From assembly GCA_001599815.1 (NCBI GenBank), contig BCIA01000005.1:4038472-4102471 (forward strand): a stretch of DNA of 64,000 bases, read 5' to 3'. This stretch comes from Furcasterigmium furcatum (Eukaryota > Ascomycota > Sordariomycetes > Glomerellales > Plectosphaerellaceae). Below the pieces are notes generated by a model, which worked only from the letters and a program-made list of their open reading frames with translations, was not told the origin of the DNA and did no database searches. Shown piece by piece: positions 54,897-64,000 of the stretch; positions within the stretch are counted from its first letter, which is position 1; each line of letters begins with the position of its first letter. A program made the position numbers and the translations under genes.

Positions 54897-56943
54897 ATGA
54901 AGGTCAGCCTCTTCAAGTCCGGCTCCGTCGCGGGAGGCCCCAATTCGCCTCGCCCAAAGCCCGGCGAGTCCATCAGAGGCAAGATATCAGGCCCAATTCC
55001 CATCCCGGACGACGAGTTTCCCATGCGCAACCCCGGCACAGGCATAGCCACCACCTCGCCCGAGGAGATTGAACGTCAGTGGCAGCCAGAGCAGCAGCCA
55101 GCCTCCACCCAGCGCGAGATGCCACCCAGCAGAAACGCAGATTCCCACGCGGACCTTTCCTCCTCGCCGCCAGCTCCGTCAGCCCTACCCAGGGGCTCTC
55201 CCCAGTCGCAACGCAGGACAAATCCATCCAGCACCATGAGACACTCGAATCTCAGCGAGGCTACCGAGCAGTCCGGCGGTAGCAAGGAAAAGCCCCAGCG
55301 GAAGAAGTCCACGCTGCGCGGCGCTTTCAGCAAGCTCTTTGGCAGGCGGAAGAAGAACGAAAGCACCTCCACCGCAGGGCAGCGGGCCTCCACCGTCCAG
55401 AGGCCTTCCCAGCATCAGAGCGTAAGTTCATAAGCCATACAGGCACACGCATCACTTGCATCCCGGGTATGGACTGACAATCGCGCAATAGGACCCCTCC
55501 GCGCTTGCCCGGGAAGTACCCAAGGAGACCGATTCGAAACGGTCCGCCTCGCTGCCAATCACCGAATATGACAGAGCCCTTCGTTCGCACTCGGTGGGAC
55601 CAAACGACATGGTGGCCATCGAGAGTGTCAGGAACTCGATGCATGCGGACTTCAGCCTGGCGCACAGGCGGAGAGCAGCTACGGCCACGAGCCATCTCTT
55701 CAGGCGTAAGAATGGCGAGCTAGGGGGCTTGTCTCCCAGGCCGGCGAGTTCACACAACCTCCAGGCCAGTCGGTCAGACGAGGATCCCAATGAGATCGGC
55801 AGAGCCATCACAAGCGATATTATCGGGCACAAGAGGCGATCACGAAGTCTTAGCGGGCTGGAAGATGCCGGAGATGGTCATCACACCACACGACGCAGGA
55901 GTGATGAGATTCGGTACTGGAGGGAGAGCTACGACCCCACCTTCATGTCGCCCATCTCATCCAATCCTGCGGACATCGACCAAGACGACACGGGGCCCGT
56001 CTCTATGGAGTTGCCCCGGCCCGCCGAGGAACACGAGCAGGTCCCAAAAACGCCGTTGCAACCTTTTGATTTTGGGGATATGTCCCAAACGCATCTCAAG
56101 GAGATGGCAGGGATGAAGATCACCCAAGCGGCAAGCCTCGAGTCACGGGTAGGAAGTCTGGAGGAACGCATGCGCAGACTCGAGCAGCGCCTCGGTCACT
56201 TGTACAGCGCGCACTTGGGACATCAGACGCCACATGAGCAGCCTACCCGCGAGCCACCACCCGTACCAAACCATGGCCCGAGGACTTCCTCGCACTACAG
56301 CGGCTCCCTCCACTCCAGGGAATCTCAGCTGTCCATGGTGGACGCACAGGCCTACTCGGGGACGACGCAGTTGTCGGCGCCGTCGGGCAAGAACCGGCCG
56401 ACGTCAGGGGCCACAATCAAGGACCTGGCAGGCGTGCCACCGATGTCCCAGACGGCGAACGGGCCGTTCACGTCGGAGCATTACACCACCCTGCTGGCGT
56501 TGTTGGAAATGGAGAGAGGAGCAAGGCTCACATTGGAGGCGCAGGTCAGGCGACTGACGCAGCGGCTGGAAGCGATATCGTCGAATGCCGCACCCCAGGT
56601 CAGGCCCTTCGTTAATCTGGAGCCACCGCCCACTGCTCGATCGTTTGGGAATGTTTCTGCTTTTGATCATGACGACTCGGAAGACGAGAACCGCCGCAAT
56701 GGCGTGAAGAACCGAGGCATGGCCCTGGAGGACTCGGGCATTGCGACTGGAAGCACGACCGGCGGAGATGACGACGACATCTCGGAGACATTTGCGACGC
56801 CGAGGGAAGAGAACCCGTACGGATACGAGGGGATTGGCGACGAGCTGACCGACGACGAGGAGGAGAAGCGCAGGAAGGCGGCCAGGACGCTGTCGCTGAG
56901 CCAGCTGACCCTGGGCAAGCCTCATCCGAAGGCGGTCATCTGA
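54897..56943 (+). CDS. Coiled-coil, largely disordered fungal protein of unknown function
   Basis: Two exons, 54897-55421 and 55492-56943, with a 70-bp intron, encode 658 residues. I do not recognise the family. The first 175 residues are Pro/Ser-rich and end in a basic block (KPQRKKSTLRGAFSKLFGRR) that could bind membranes or nucleic acid. The central part has DEIRYWRESYDPTFMSP. Two coiled-coil segments are clear: ASLESRVGSLEERMRRLEQR near 400, and LLALLEMERGARLTLEAQVR followed by RLTQRLEAISS near 530. The C-terminus is acidic (GDELTDDEEEKRRKAARTL) and ends KPHPKAVI. No signal peptide or membrane segment is present. A scaffold role in polarity or signalling is possible but is inference. Confidence 0.85.
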
Positions 56944-57780
56944 GCGGCGAGGGGTTGCAATCTATTGTTTGGGGCATCCAGCAGCAGCGTACGGCGCGTG
57001 GTGTTATGTTGACATTTGGTTGTACGATGTACGAAACGGGCACACGACACATCGATGAGGCTCTGTTCTGGGTGTTTCGATCCGCCATTGCCATATTCAT
57101 AGCGTTATTTAGCACGAGGGCAGCCTTTCCTTGTTTGACCCAGCAGTTCACGATGCATCGGGAGACTGAAGGGGTCGTGGGCCTCCCGGAGCACGAGTAA
57201 TATCAAGACAAGTTGTCAGAAGTCTGTATCTTTCAGGTGACAAGCAAGGCTCATTCATGTCGAGGAAAAGGGGCGCCAAGGATTAAACCCGACCTTCCTT
57301 ATCGGCTTAGCCGGGGTTCCCGGTTGCGGATGCGTGATTCGTCACATGCTCGGGCCCCGCCACTGACAGCACTGGGCCGCCTATGAGGGAGCTCAGAGCT
57401 TCCAGGTTGGGGAAGATTGCTAGGGGACTCGGGGCTGAGCTGCAGCTCCCGTCCGTCGGTCGTCCAAGGAAGCCGCCCGCAGTAGCCAAGACCAACCGCG
57501 ACCATGAATTTCTTGCCATTGACGTGCAATCTCACCCTCGATCTTCGTCTCCATTCCCTCATATCGTGCCATCTGTCCTCGCCTTGCTCGTCGCCAAACA
57601 TCTCGACACGCACGAGGCTCCCCCAACGCTCCTTTTGATTCGACAAATCCCCGAGGTTGGTCTGCCGTCGTCTCCTTTCCCCGCTTCCTGCCGGCGCAGG
57701 CGACGCATGTGGGCTACCTAATCGACGACGGGCAGCAAGCTGACAAGTTGAACGTACAGTACGCCTCAAATACATCCGCC
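56944..57780. other. Intergenic region upstream of the Shr3 gene
   Basis: This contains the 3'UTR of the coiled-coil gene and the promoter and leader of Shr3. Open frames of 158 codons (minus) and 112 codons (plus) overlap one another and show no domain. Confidence 0.55.
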
Positions 57781-58468
57781 ATGCCTGTCAAGAAAACCCA
57801 CGGCTCGACGTCGTTCGCGACATCCATGATCGTCGGCTGTACGTCTCCCCTCCCGCGGTCCCCTCCACGCGTGAAAAGGCCGCCCGCTAACCCCCCCTCC
57901 AGCCGTCTGCTTCTTCCTCGGTGTCCTCTTCGCCTGCCTCCCCTACGACTACCCGCTCCTCTGGACCTCCGCCCCCGTCACGGACGAGTACGTCGCCCAG
58001 CTCACCCAACATCTCACCTTCCTCCACCAGTCGCCCCCGCTCATCGGGCGCCTCCTCAACATCATCCTCATTGTCGGCCTCCTGGGCTTCTTCATCAAGC
58101 TCTTCAACCCCACCGAGTCCAACGTCCTCTTCGACGGCGCCTCGCTCGTCCTGTACCTCATCGGCGCCGGCGTCTACCTCACCAACATCGTCAGGGGCCT
58201 GCGCGCCGTCAGCGCCGATGTCTGGAGCATCCCCGGCTGGGACACGCCCGTCGAGGGCAAGCCCCCCATGCTCGACAAGATGAACAGCCTGAAGGTGCTG
58301 TCCGCGAGCAACACCATCCTGGCGCTTGTCCTGGTCGGCGTCCTCGTGCTGCAGGCCGGCCAGTGGTATGCCGAGAGCAAGGAGAAGGAGGAGAAGGAGA
58401 AGATTGAGCAGGACTACCAGGAGGCGCTGAAGGAGAAGGCGGCGGGCGCGGGAAAGAAGAAGCAGTAA
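57781..58468 (+). CDS. Shr3-family ER chaperone for amino acid permeases
   Basis: Two exons, 57781-57838 and 57903-58468, with a 64-bp intron, encode 207 residues. The spliced N-terminus reads GSTSFATSMIVGCSVCFFLG and LFACLPYDYPLLW, the diagnostic Shr3 signature. Four hydrophobic segments are visible: MIVGCSVCFFLGVLFACL, LLNIILIVGLLGFFIKLF, ASLVLYLIGAGVYLTNIV and ASNTILALVLVGVLVLQAG. The tail is a charged coiled coil (ESKEKEEKEKIEQDYQEALK) ending KKKQ, a di-lysine-like ER signal. Shr3 keeps amino acid permeases folded in the ER and readies them for COPII export. The length matches the family (about 200-230). Confidence 0.95.
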
Positions 58469-58793
58469 GCGGTGGTGGCGGCGGCGGTGGCGGCGGCGCT
58501 ACCGTCGGAAGTCTTTGAGACTCCAACGAGAGCGTCTGGAGTGTCTTGGTGCGCGGGCGATGGATGTAAATTAGGGGGATTGGTGGATTTGGTGTTGGAT
58601 GATGATGATCAGGCTGCGCAGGCCACGGACCTTGCGCAGGTCAAGAGCTGAAGAGGGCGGTACGATGTTAATGACAGGTAATTGATTGCATCGAGTCGTT
58701 ACTATTGGAGGTGTCTCATGGCGGTACCCTCCCGCGCGGATCACTTCGTACAAGGAAGTCCGATTCAGTCTGTGACTTCAACGAGCCTCCGTC
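58469..58793. other. Short convergent intergenic region with GGN repeat
   Basis: This 325-bp gap lies between the Shr3 stop and the stop of the small minus-strand gene. It begins with an imperfect GGT/GGC triplet run at 58471-58498, part of the Shr3 3'UTR. Nothing else is evident. Confidence 0.6.
58471..58498. repeat. GGY/GGC imperfect trinucleotide run
   Basis: About nine GGT/GGC triplets lie immediately after the Shr3 stop codon. Confidence 0.75.
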
Positions 58794-59103
58794 TCATGTC
58801 TTCCTCCCGCCTGCGTCTCGCCCCCCCTGCTCATCGTCCCACGGCACCTCCCACGGCGCCTCTACCCCGGCGGGGGCATTGCTCGCGACTCCCGCGTCCC
58901 GGCCGGATGCGTGCGTCGCGGACGAGGCCTGGGAGACGGCGGACTTGGTCTCGCTCGACAAGGGGGGCGGGTTGGTCTCGAAGATTAGCTTGCCCTCGTC
59001 GGCGTCGACTGGGGGGGTGTCAGTAAGGTAGGTATTTAGCTTAGTTGTTGTGGTGTGCGGGGGACGACGGACTGGGGTTTCCTCTGCCGCTGTTTTTGGC
59101 CAT
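58794..59103 (-). CDS. Predicted small two-exon protein, 81 residues, unknown function
   Basis: I infer two minus-strand exons, 59103-59073 and 59008-58794, with a 64-bp intron (GTCCGT donor, TTACTGAC branch, a C-run then CAG). Their lengths sum to exactly 82 codons. The protein starts MAKNSGRGNP and continues DADEGKLIFETNPPPLSS, ending VEAPWEVPWDDEQGG and a basic tail, GRDAGGRKT. Codons in exon 2 are strongly C/G-ending (for example AAG TCC GCC GTC TCC CAG GCC) in this frame only, while the overlapping plus-strand frame is poor. The first exon is too short to show up in a plain ORF search. It is acidic in the middle, soluble, and has no domain I recognise. Its stop faces that of Shr3. The exon-2 frame is fairly secure; the exon-1 choice is less so. 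Confidence 0.55.
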
Positions 59104-59902
59104 TATTGTCAATTTTTTGATAGTCCTCTCGGATATTATCGTTTGGGCGGATGGATGGCTTTGGGAACCGGGGAGGAGCGGTTGGGGTCTCAGTTGGAGT
59201 TTTGCTTCCAGTTATGACGACACAGACAGGTCACTTGGGATCAGGAGGGATTAGTCAGATTCTGGGAGTTCTCTCTACCATCTCAACATGTATGAACCTG
59301 GACAACGCAAGTTCACATCTTCACCCGAATTTACTTGAAAAGCCTCCTGGCACCCTGGTTATCACCGTGCACACAGTTCACCTTGTCATCATCCACCCAG
59401 CCTAGTAGGGGCCCTATTTTGGCACACATGTCCCGTCCGTGACGTGGGTGATGTGTTCTATGACCAACTTCTTGACGACATGGATGGTTTTCGTGTGGTA
59501 TCTCGGCAGCTCGGGGTTGTCTTTCACTTCGATGTTAAAGGGAGTGCTGTGTCTGGAGAGACCGATGACAGCTGACGCCACGAAATGTGGCTAGTGCATG
59601 GAGACTGAGCCACAGGAGTCGAATTTCATTCCATGACAAGCGTCAGGATGACATTGATGTTGATGCCTTCATCCAACTCAGCATCACATTGTTGCCTATC
59701 CGCTCTTTTTTCATTGTTTTGCCAGACTGAGCGGCCTGTTTTCCCAGAGCCAGTTGCCCGAGGCTGATCGAATTGATCGGTGGCCGTGTGGTTCTGACCA
59801 GCCCAAATACATGCTGGGAAATCGGGGGCTCTGAGAACGACCAGCATCTCGTGCAGCGCGTCACAAGCTCCAGCCACTCTCGAAAGCAGTCTGAGAGGAG
59901 AA
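59104..59902. other. Divergent intergenic region (small gene / mitochondrial protein)
   Basis: This lies between two divergent starts, the small minus-strand gene and the mitochondrial protein, and should hold both promoters. No further gene is visible. Frames on minus at 59643-59978 are shadows of the next gene's first exon and leader. Confidence 0.55.
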
Positions 59903-61522
59903 ATGACCGCAAGGCTTGTGGCCCAGCGGGCGTGGCGAGCGCGTCCATCGCTTCACGCAAAGCGTTGGCAATCGACATCTCCGGCTCAGTCTCGATTCAC
60001 GGCCTACGGCAGCGGCAGCCAGGTATGAGATTTCTCATATGATTCCTGACATTTGATGCTAATGCCGCCCCAGGATGGGCTGGTGCATCATCTTTCAGCA
60101 AACGCCGGCCGCAACAGCGCAGGCGAAGATGCCCTCGTCGTCCTGGCCTCGCGCAGCTACGCCAAGTGGCTTACCAACCCGGATTTTATGGCACAGTTTC
60201 TCAGCACCGTGGCAGGTACTGGTGCACCCCAGGAGATCAACGTCCTTGCGGCTGCTGTCGATGGCTTGCTGCCTCATGCGCCCTTCACCAAAGCTCGACA
60301 CGGGCTTTCCGTCTGCCAGGGCCGAGTCGATCACCTTCTGCCAGACCTCTGGTCTGGCATAGCTACGTCTAAACTCGGGAGAGACACGGATTCCAATGCT
60401 GCCATCTTCGTCAACACGGGGCACAGCTTACAGAGTACTGGGATCCCGGCACCACACCCTCTGACGGTCACCCTGCCCCTCGCCAACACCATCTTCCAGA
60501 ACAACAGACAGTCTACCCTGCTGGCAAGCCGCTGGCGACGGGCCACGACAGATGCTCCCCTGCAACTGGAGCACATGGCATCTAAGCAGACGCAACACAT
60601 CAACTGCGGCACGGGCTCTGCGTCGCGACTACCGGCCGCCGAAATCCACCTTCCCATCGGCCCCTTGACCACGCCCCGCGTCATCGTCGCCGGGCTGGGG
60701 AACATCGTCCGCCAGATCGACGTCGACGGCACGCCGACCCCGGCGTCAAGGGAACTCGAGACTGCCGTCCAGGAAGTCTACGACCGCTGGGCAGCGCACG
60801 GCCACAGGCTCCAAGGCCCTCTGAGCGTATGGGCCGTCGTCATCCCGCCCAGCGCTGTCGACGACGCGGGCATCGCAGCCCTGCGCGAGTGGCAGAGGGA
60901 CATGGCCGGCCGGCCTGACATGGAGTCTGAGCTGCAGGCCACGGAGCAGGCGGCGTCGCACATCGTGCCTCTGCTGCAGCGGGGGGCGAGGGTATACCGA
61001 GTCCGTAAGTAGTAGCATCCTTCTAACCGGTGTATCACAAGCCGTGTAGTCGTCACCTCACTAACACCTGCGACAGTCAGCGGCGGAGGCGGCTGGGGTA
61101 AAAAGGCAGGCCTCCTCTCCCTCGACCCGGACACCAAGTTCGCGCTGCCCGGGGAGGAGGGCGATCTCGACTCGTTCATGCGCTCGTTCGCAGGGGAGTA
61201 CGGCGGCACGAGTGAGGGAGACGTCGTCGCGCCCGGGTCGACGATTCAGTACTTCGTCCAACCGCTCCTGGAGGAGAAGAGAGGCATTTCTGCGGGCGGG
61301 GAGGAGTCTTTCCCGTCGGGCTGTGTCTTTGGGACGTCGAGGTGGTTCAGCGAGGATCCCTTCGAGGGCGGGAAGGGATGGACGACGGTCCAGGGGCTGT
61401 TTGGCGGGGTTTCCGAGCAGGGGTTGTATATTTCGGAATCGAATGGCCAGGAGGGAGAGGACGGCCCGGTGCAGACGAAGATTAATGTCCCGGGCGCGTT
61501 CATCGCGGGTCGGAGAAAGTAG
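59903..61522 (+). CDS. Conserved fungal mitochondrial protein of unknown function
   Basis: Three exons, 59903-60022, 60074-61004 and 61077-61522, encode 498 residues. The introns are 51 and 72 bp. The first exon gives MTARLVAQRAWRARPSLHAK followed by RWQSTSPAQS, a textbook mitochondrial presequence: basic, amphipathic, without acids, and with a likely cleavage near RW-QST. The body contains EDALVVLASRSYAKWLTNPD, the segment PRVIVAGLGNIVRQIDVDG, and a conserved C-terminal block SGGGGWGKKAGLLSLDPD. I know of fungal proteins with the GGGWGKKAGLLSLDPD block but no established function. There is no membrane segment, so it is probably in the matrix. The last exon is Gly-rich and ends AGRRK. Confidence 0.88.
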
Positions 61523-62352
61523 GGAGATGGCTGGACTAGTATGGAAGTACTAAGTACCTGTGTATCAGTAAGTAGGTAGTTGTGAAGACTAAGGCAAGAA
61601 GGTTTGGGGAATACATAGCAGCCCGACAAAACAACTCCTAACACTGGCTGAGCCCCAGGGGACACGGACAAGTCGCCGGGGAGCAAATCAACGACGGGAC
61701 TCGTCTGAATAAATGGTGGATGGGGGACTTAGGATTTGGGGGGCAATGACAGGCGGGTGACGCGTGGTAGGCGCTGATGGTTGCACACTCACACAACCGA
61801 GGGGTACAAACGGCCAGAGTGCCTGTCATGGTGAGCATGAGTGCTCCTGAGTCGAGGAAAAGAGTTTTCATGTATATATGGACTCTTGCTTTGTATTCGA
61901 AATGCGGCGTCTGGAAAGAGGTCCCCGTGCATCCAGTGTTGGGGTTGGTTGAGGACTTGATATGGGACTTGATCTCGATAACAGAGGGGATGCTGAATGC
62001 CCACAACTCGTGGCTGAATCCAGGTCCTCGCTGCTAGCAGGCCGGGCAGCTGCAAGTGCCCCTGCTCCCCAAGTCCCCGACTCCCGTCTGACATCTTCCA
62101 TCCCCGAGTCCCCAGCTGAGTCTGGCTGGCGGGCTGCTTGTGGTAAGGGCAGCCGGGGAGTACCTCCCTGCTGCAACTGGCCGTCAGCACTGGTGATGCA
62201 ATGTGCTCGCGGGGAGACGGAGACGCACTCACCCGTGGGTACTTACTTACCTACTTCTCTCCCATGTGCCATAGGTCGTGCCAGTAAGAAGTGTGTATGA
62301 GGATGCCCCGGCGGGATATAAGAACCCCGGGGCCCAGGCCTGAGCCCCTGAA
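61523..62352. other. Intergenic region upstream of the Zn2Cys6 gene
   Basis: This holds the 3'UTR of the mitochondrial protein gene and the promoter of the Zn2Cys6 regulator. A GATATAAG TATA-like sequence lies near 62315, about 35 bp before the first ATG, so the true leader may be short or the start further in. No gene is seen. Confidence 0.55.
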
Positions 62353-64000
62353 ATGCCCGAAAATCGCCCCGTGCCCGCCAAACCCTCCTCGCCTCATGTC
62401 ATGTTATCCTCCTCGAGCCGCCGGACACTTCTTCCCAAGCCTCCCAACGATGACCGATCCCAAGAAAGCGACCGAGACCCGCCATCTCCCCCCTTTCCCT
62501 TTCGGAAGAGGGAGATGGTCAAGATCGCCTGCCAGGCCTGCCGGACGCGCAAGACGAAATGCGACGCGAAGAGGCCGACGTGCTCGCCCTGCCTCTCCCG
62601 GGGCCAGTCGTGCCAGTACGACTCGGAACCCGATGTCGACCGCTACACCAGCCTGAAGAGGAAGCACAGCCGCCTCGAGAGGGAGCACGATGACCTCGTC
62701 GAGCTCTTCGACATGCTCCAGTCCCGGTCCAGGAGGGATGCCCTGTCCATCCTCGACCGCGTCAGGGCAACTGACGACCTGCATTCCACCCTGGCCTTCA
62801 TCAAGCAGGGAGACCTCTTGATGCAGAATCGCTCCAGGAGCATGTCCGCCAGCATCATCACCGACCTGCCACGAGCCACCTCCCCGACCGAATCCTTCCT
62901 CAACATCTTCCACCCCCTGGCCTACCCGGCCCTCATGGCCCTCGACGACCCGGACGCCGGACTCGGGCACAAGCGCAAGAGCATCCTCGATGCGGTCGTC
63001 GGGGACGAGTCTTCTCTGACGCAGGCAACTATTGACAGCGCGAGGTTTGAAATGCCCCTGAGCTTGCCCACGGCAGGACGCCGTTGTGTGCTGACATGGC
63101 ATCTCTTCCAGGGACATTTTCAAACCACACAAGCTGCGAGACGAGAGGATACAACGGGTCAAGGCCGGCAGATGGACCACCGTCACGGACGAGGATGCTG
63201 TCGTGGCGAACCTCGTATCGCTGTACATCTCCTGGGAGCACAGCACCGTCCGCATCTTCGACGAGAACTACTTCGTCGAGCAGCTCGTCGCCGGAGAGGA
63301 GGCGTACTGTTCTCCGCTGCTCGTCAACGCCATCCTCGCGGTGGCCTCGGTATGCGGCTCCCGCTCCAGCCAGCAGCAGTTCCGCTGTCCCCTGTGCCCT
63401 CCCTGCTGACAATCGGTGACAGCTCAACTATAAAGCCATCGACGCCAACGGCGTATCGACGTTATCCCCCCAATTCTACGAGGAGACCGAGCGACTCTGG
63501 CACGAGCAGGAGGCCGGAGGAGACCTGCTCGTCGTACCGACTTCGATCCTCATGGACGTCTGGTGGAAGGCCCACGACGACCCGGGCCGCGGCGCGGAAT
63601 ACCTGGCGAGAGGGATCAAGGTCGCGCGGGACCTTGGGCTCTTCGAGGTGTCTTCCACCTACGGTCAGGGCTCTCTACCCCGGCAGGACAGGAAGGGCAG
63701 GGCCGTCATCGCATGGGGAATTTTCAACTGGCAAGGGTAAGTCAGGTCAAACATCAAACATATGATACGGCCTTTTTCTCACACTGTCGCCACAGTCTCG
63801 ACTCCCTGGTCGTGCACAGAGACGACCACTTCTCCCAGCCGCTGGTCACATCCGTGCCGCATGACCCGACGACCGTCGACGAGGACGTCACCGAATGGGA
63901 CTCGTTCCCCTTGCTACGGCCGCGCCAAAAGATCGACCGGCAGGATACCTTCCACTCCATGTGCCAGTTCTGCAAGATTCTGCACGAGCACATAGACCTC
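62353..64000 (+). CDS. Zn2Cys6 fungal-type transcription factor (3' end beyond window)
   Basis: Partial gene with four exons in the window: 62353-63044, 63112-63349, 63423-63736 and 63796 to the edge. The introns are 67, 73 and 59 bp. The binuclear cluster is CQACRTRKTKCDAKRPTCSP, then CLSRGQSC, followed by a basic linker and a dimerising coiled coil (LKRKHSRLEREHDDLVELFD). The second and third exons start the fungal_trans regulatory domain (VANLVSLYISWEHSTVRIFD, YCSPLLVNAILAVAS, GIKVARDLGLFEV). This arrangement resembles the NirA/Nit-4-like and related regulators, but the target pathway cannot be told. Starts at 62353, 62398 (MLSSSSRR) and 62515 (MVKIACQ) are all in frame; I chose the first. 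The reading frame is open at the edge. Confidence 0.92.

Noticed and set aside
57240..57340. Possible structured RNA or tRNA-like segment
   Set aside because: Some local pairing (GCCGGGG..CCCGG) but no tRNA arms or known RNA consensus.
58705..59031. 108-codon plus-strand frame
   Set aside because: Antisense of the predicted small minus-strand gene, which has far better codon usage and a complete exon structure.
62404..63255. 283-codon minus-strand frame
   Set aside because: Antisense to the Zn2Cys6 regulator, whose zinc cluster and activation domain are unambiguous.

Overview
The window is nuclear DNA of a filamentous ascomycete (Pezizomycotina, most likely a Sordariomycete). The evidence is short spliceosomal introns of about 50-90 bp with GT..AG ends and CTGAC/CTAAC-like branch sites, C/G-ending codons, long CT-rich 5' leaders, and families typical of this group (Shr3, Dph6 fused to RidA-like domains, Msn2/Seb1-type zinc finger, Zn2Cys6 regulator, RTC4-domain and DUF202 proteins). 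I see no transposon, no obvious RIP-mutated AT-rich tract, no rRNA, no CRISPR array, and no viral or toxin gene.

Layout. 1-9 kb: GH13 maltase (+), RBR-type E3 ligase (-), FAH-family hydrolase (-), and a divergently placed three-exon LYR protein of the SDHAF1/Sdh6 type (+). 9.5-12.3 kb: a conserved fungal protein of unknown function whose frame is cut by an in-frame TAG. 12.7-19.7 kb: a PSI-domain membrane protein, a MoaD/MOCS2A-like sulfur carrier, dynamitin, an RTC4-domain protein, a serine hydrolase of the acyl-protein thioesterase type, and an intron-containing tRNA-Asn(GUU). 20-27.5 kb: a 1160-residue F-box/WD40-like protein ending in a polylysine tract and a CaaX box (-), divergent from a membrane-anchored type B carboxylesterase (+).

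27.5-39 kb is an 11.4-kb gene desert that ends at a two-finger C2H2 stress regulator of the Msn2/Seb1 type. That gene has a CT-rich leader and a predicted 5'UTR intron containing the upstream ATGs. 41-44 kb is again gene-poor. 44-51.8 kb holds diphthine-ammonia ligase (Dph6), a DUF202 membrane protein and an IGHMBP2/Hcs1-like helicase. After a 3.1-kb gap come a coiled-coil protein of unknown function, Shr3, a small two-exon minus-strand gene that simple ORF calling misses, a mitochondrial protein of unknown function, and a Zn2Cys6 regulator that runs off the right edge.

Most of the genes are independent housekeeping or signalling loci, not a cluster. There is no sign of a secondary-metabolite or defence island. 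The observations most worth following are the gene desert and leader of the Msn2/Seb1 gene, the F-box/CaaX protein, the interrupted locus at 9.5-12.3 kb, the hidden 81-residue gene, and a recurring GGTCGAGTCGAG motif in gene-free DNA. Exon coordinates were derived by hand from splice signals and frame continuity. In the genes where I counted them, exon lengths sum to whole codons.
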